From NCBI GenBank assembly GCA_964358645.1, contig CAYHPW010000024.1, positions 1 to 39,175 of the forward strand: a DNA stretch of 39,175 bases. Direction: 5' to 3'. The stretch's first letter is position 1. Every line of letters begins with the position of its first letter. Source of the stretch: JBBTDV01 sp038042605. GTDB lineage: Bacteria > Bdellovibrionota > UBA1018. This document shows, in pieces, positions 39,118 through 39,175 of the stretch. The notes under the pieces are model-generated. The model saw only the letters and a program-made list of their open reading frames with translations, was not told the origin of the DNA and did not search any database. Made by a program: the position numbers and the translations under genes.

Positions 39118-39175
39118 AGTAGTGAAAAATTTTAGGAGATCTGGCCGGTGCTAGGCTGCGATTTTCTCCTCGGAA

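Noticed and set aside
1..39175. CRISPR arrays, insertion sequences or integrases
   Set aside because: No regularly spaced repeats, transposase or integrase motifs were found on either strand.

Overview
The window comes from a Gram-negative, flagellated bacterium. Lipid A genes (lpxC, lpxH-like), a FliD/FliS cluster, a lipoprotein and outer-membrane-type proteins support this. The mix (flagellar cap operon, lipid A enzymes, a serine palmitoyltransferase, a two-domain M16 peptidase) recalls Bdellovibrionota or other former Deltaproteobacteria. That placement is an inference from gene content, and no rRNA is present to test it.

Left part (1-8.5 kb): a partial LprI-like gene, then a complete tRNA-Ser(GGA), then what looks like an acquired island. 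The island contains a broken MerR regulator fragment. A minus-strand stress operon follows (interrupted mini-ORF, MarR, ECF sigma factor, zinc-finger anti-sigma factor, AhpD-like protein). A plus-strand redox/arsenic operon comes next (glutaredoxin, TVP38-flavin disulfide reductase fusion, truncated PiT phosphate transporter, ArsM arsenite methyltransferase, and two glycosyltransferases of the types linked to arsenosugar synthesis). A 10-bp copy of the 3' end of the tRNA-Ser lies at 8484-8493, just past the last of these genes. The block looks more GC-rich by eye than the rest. No integrase is visible.

Middle (8.6-19.5 kb): a secreted FecR-domain protein with a probable barrel-like C-terminus, an unrecognised secreted protein with a papain-like Cys/His/Asp pattern on the minus strand, a serine palmitoyltransferase plus GNAT-like pair (probable sphingolipid synthesis), ruvC-ruvA-ruvB, lpxC, a FlaG-like gene and an LpxH-like hydrolase. 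Regulatory sites here include a trp-like sigma-70 promoter, a perfect CRP-type palindrome before lpxC, and a sigma-28 -10 box before the FlaG-like gene.

Right part (19.5-39.2 kb): mostly minus strand. Reading in the direction of transcription there are two runs. The first is hemW, grpE, dnaK, dnaJ and an LpoA-like lipoprotein. The second is fliD, fliS, a FliT-like gene, a TPR protein, a 59-aa ORF, a GT9 heptosyltransferase-like protein, an unknown protein, nadK and recN. On the plus strand at the right end are an M16 peptidase, a MarC-family membrane protein and an FkbM-type methyltransferase. The most interesting points are the remodelled arsenic island and the coupling of a TPR protein and a soluble-type GT9 enzyme to the flagellar cap/chaperone genes, which suggests a protein glycosylation system.
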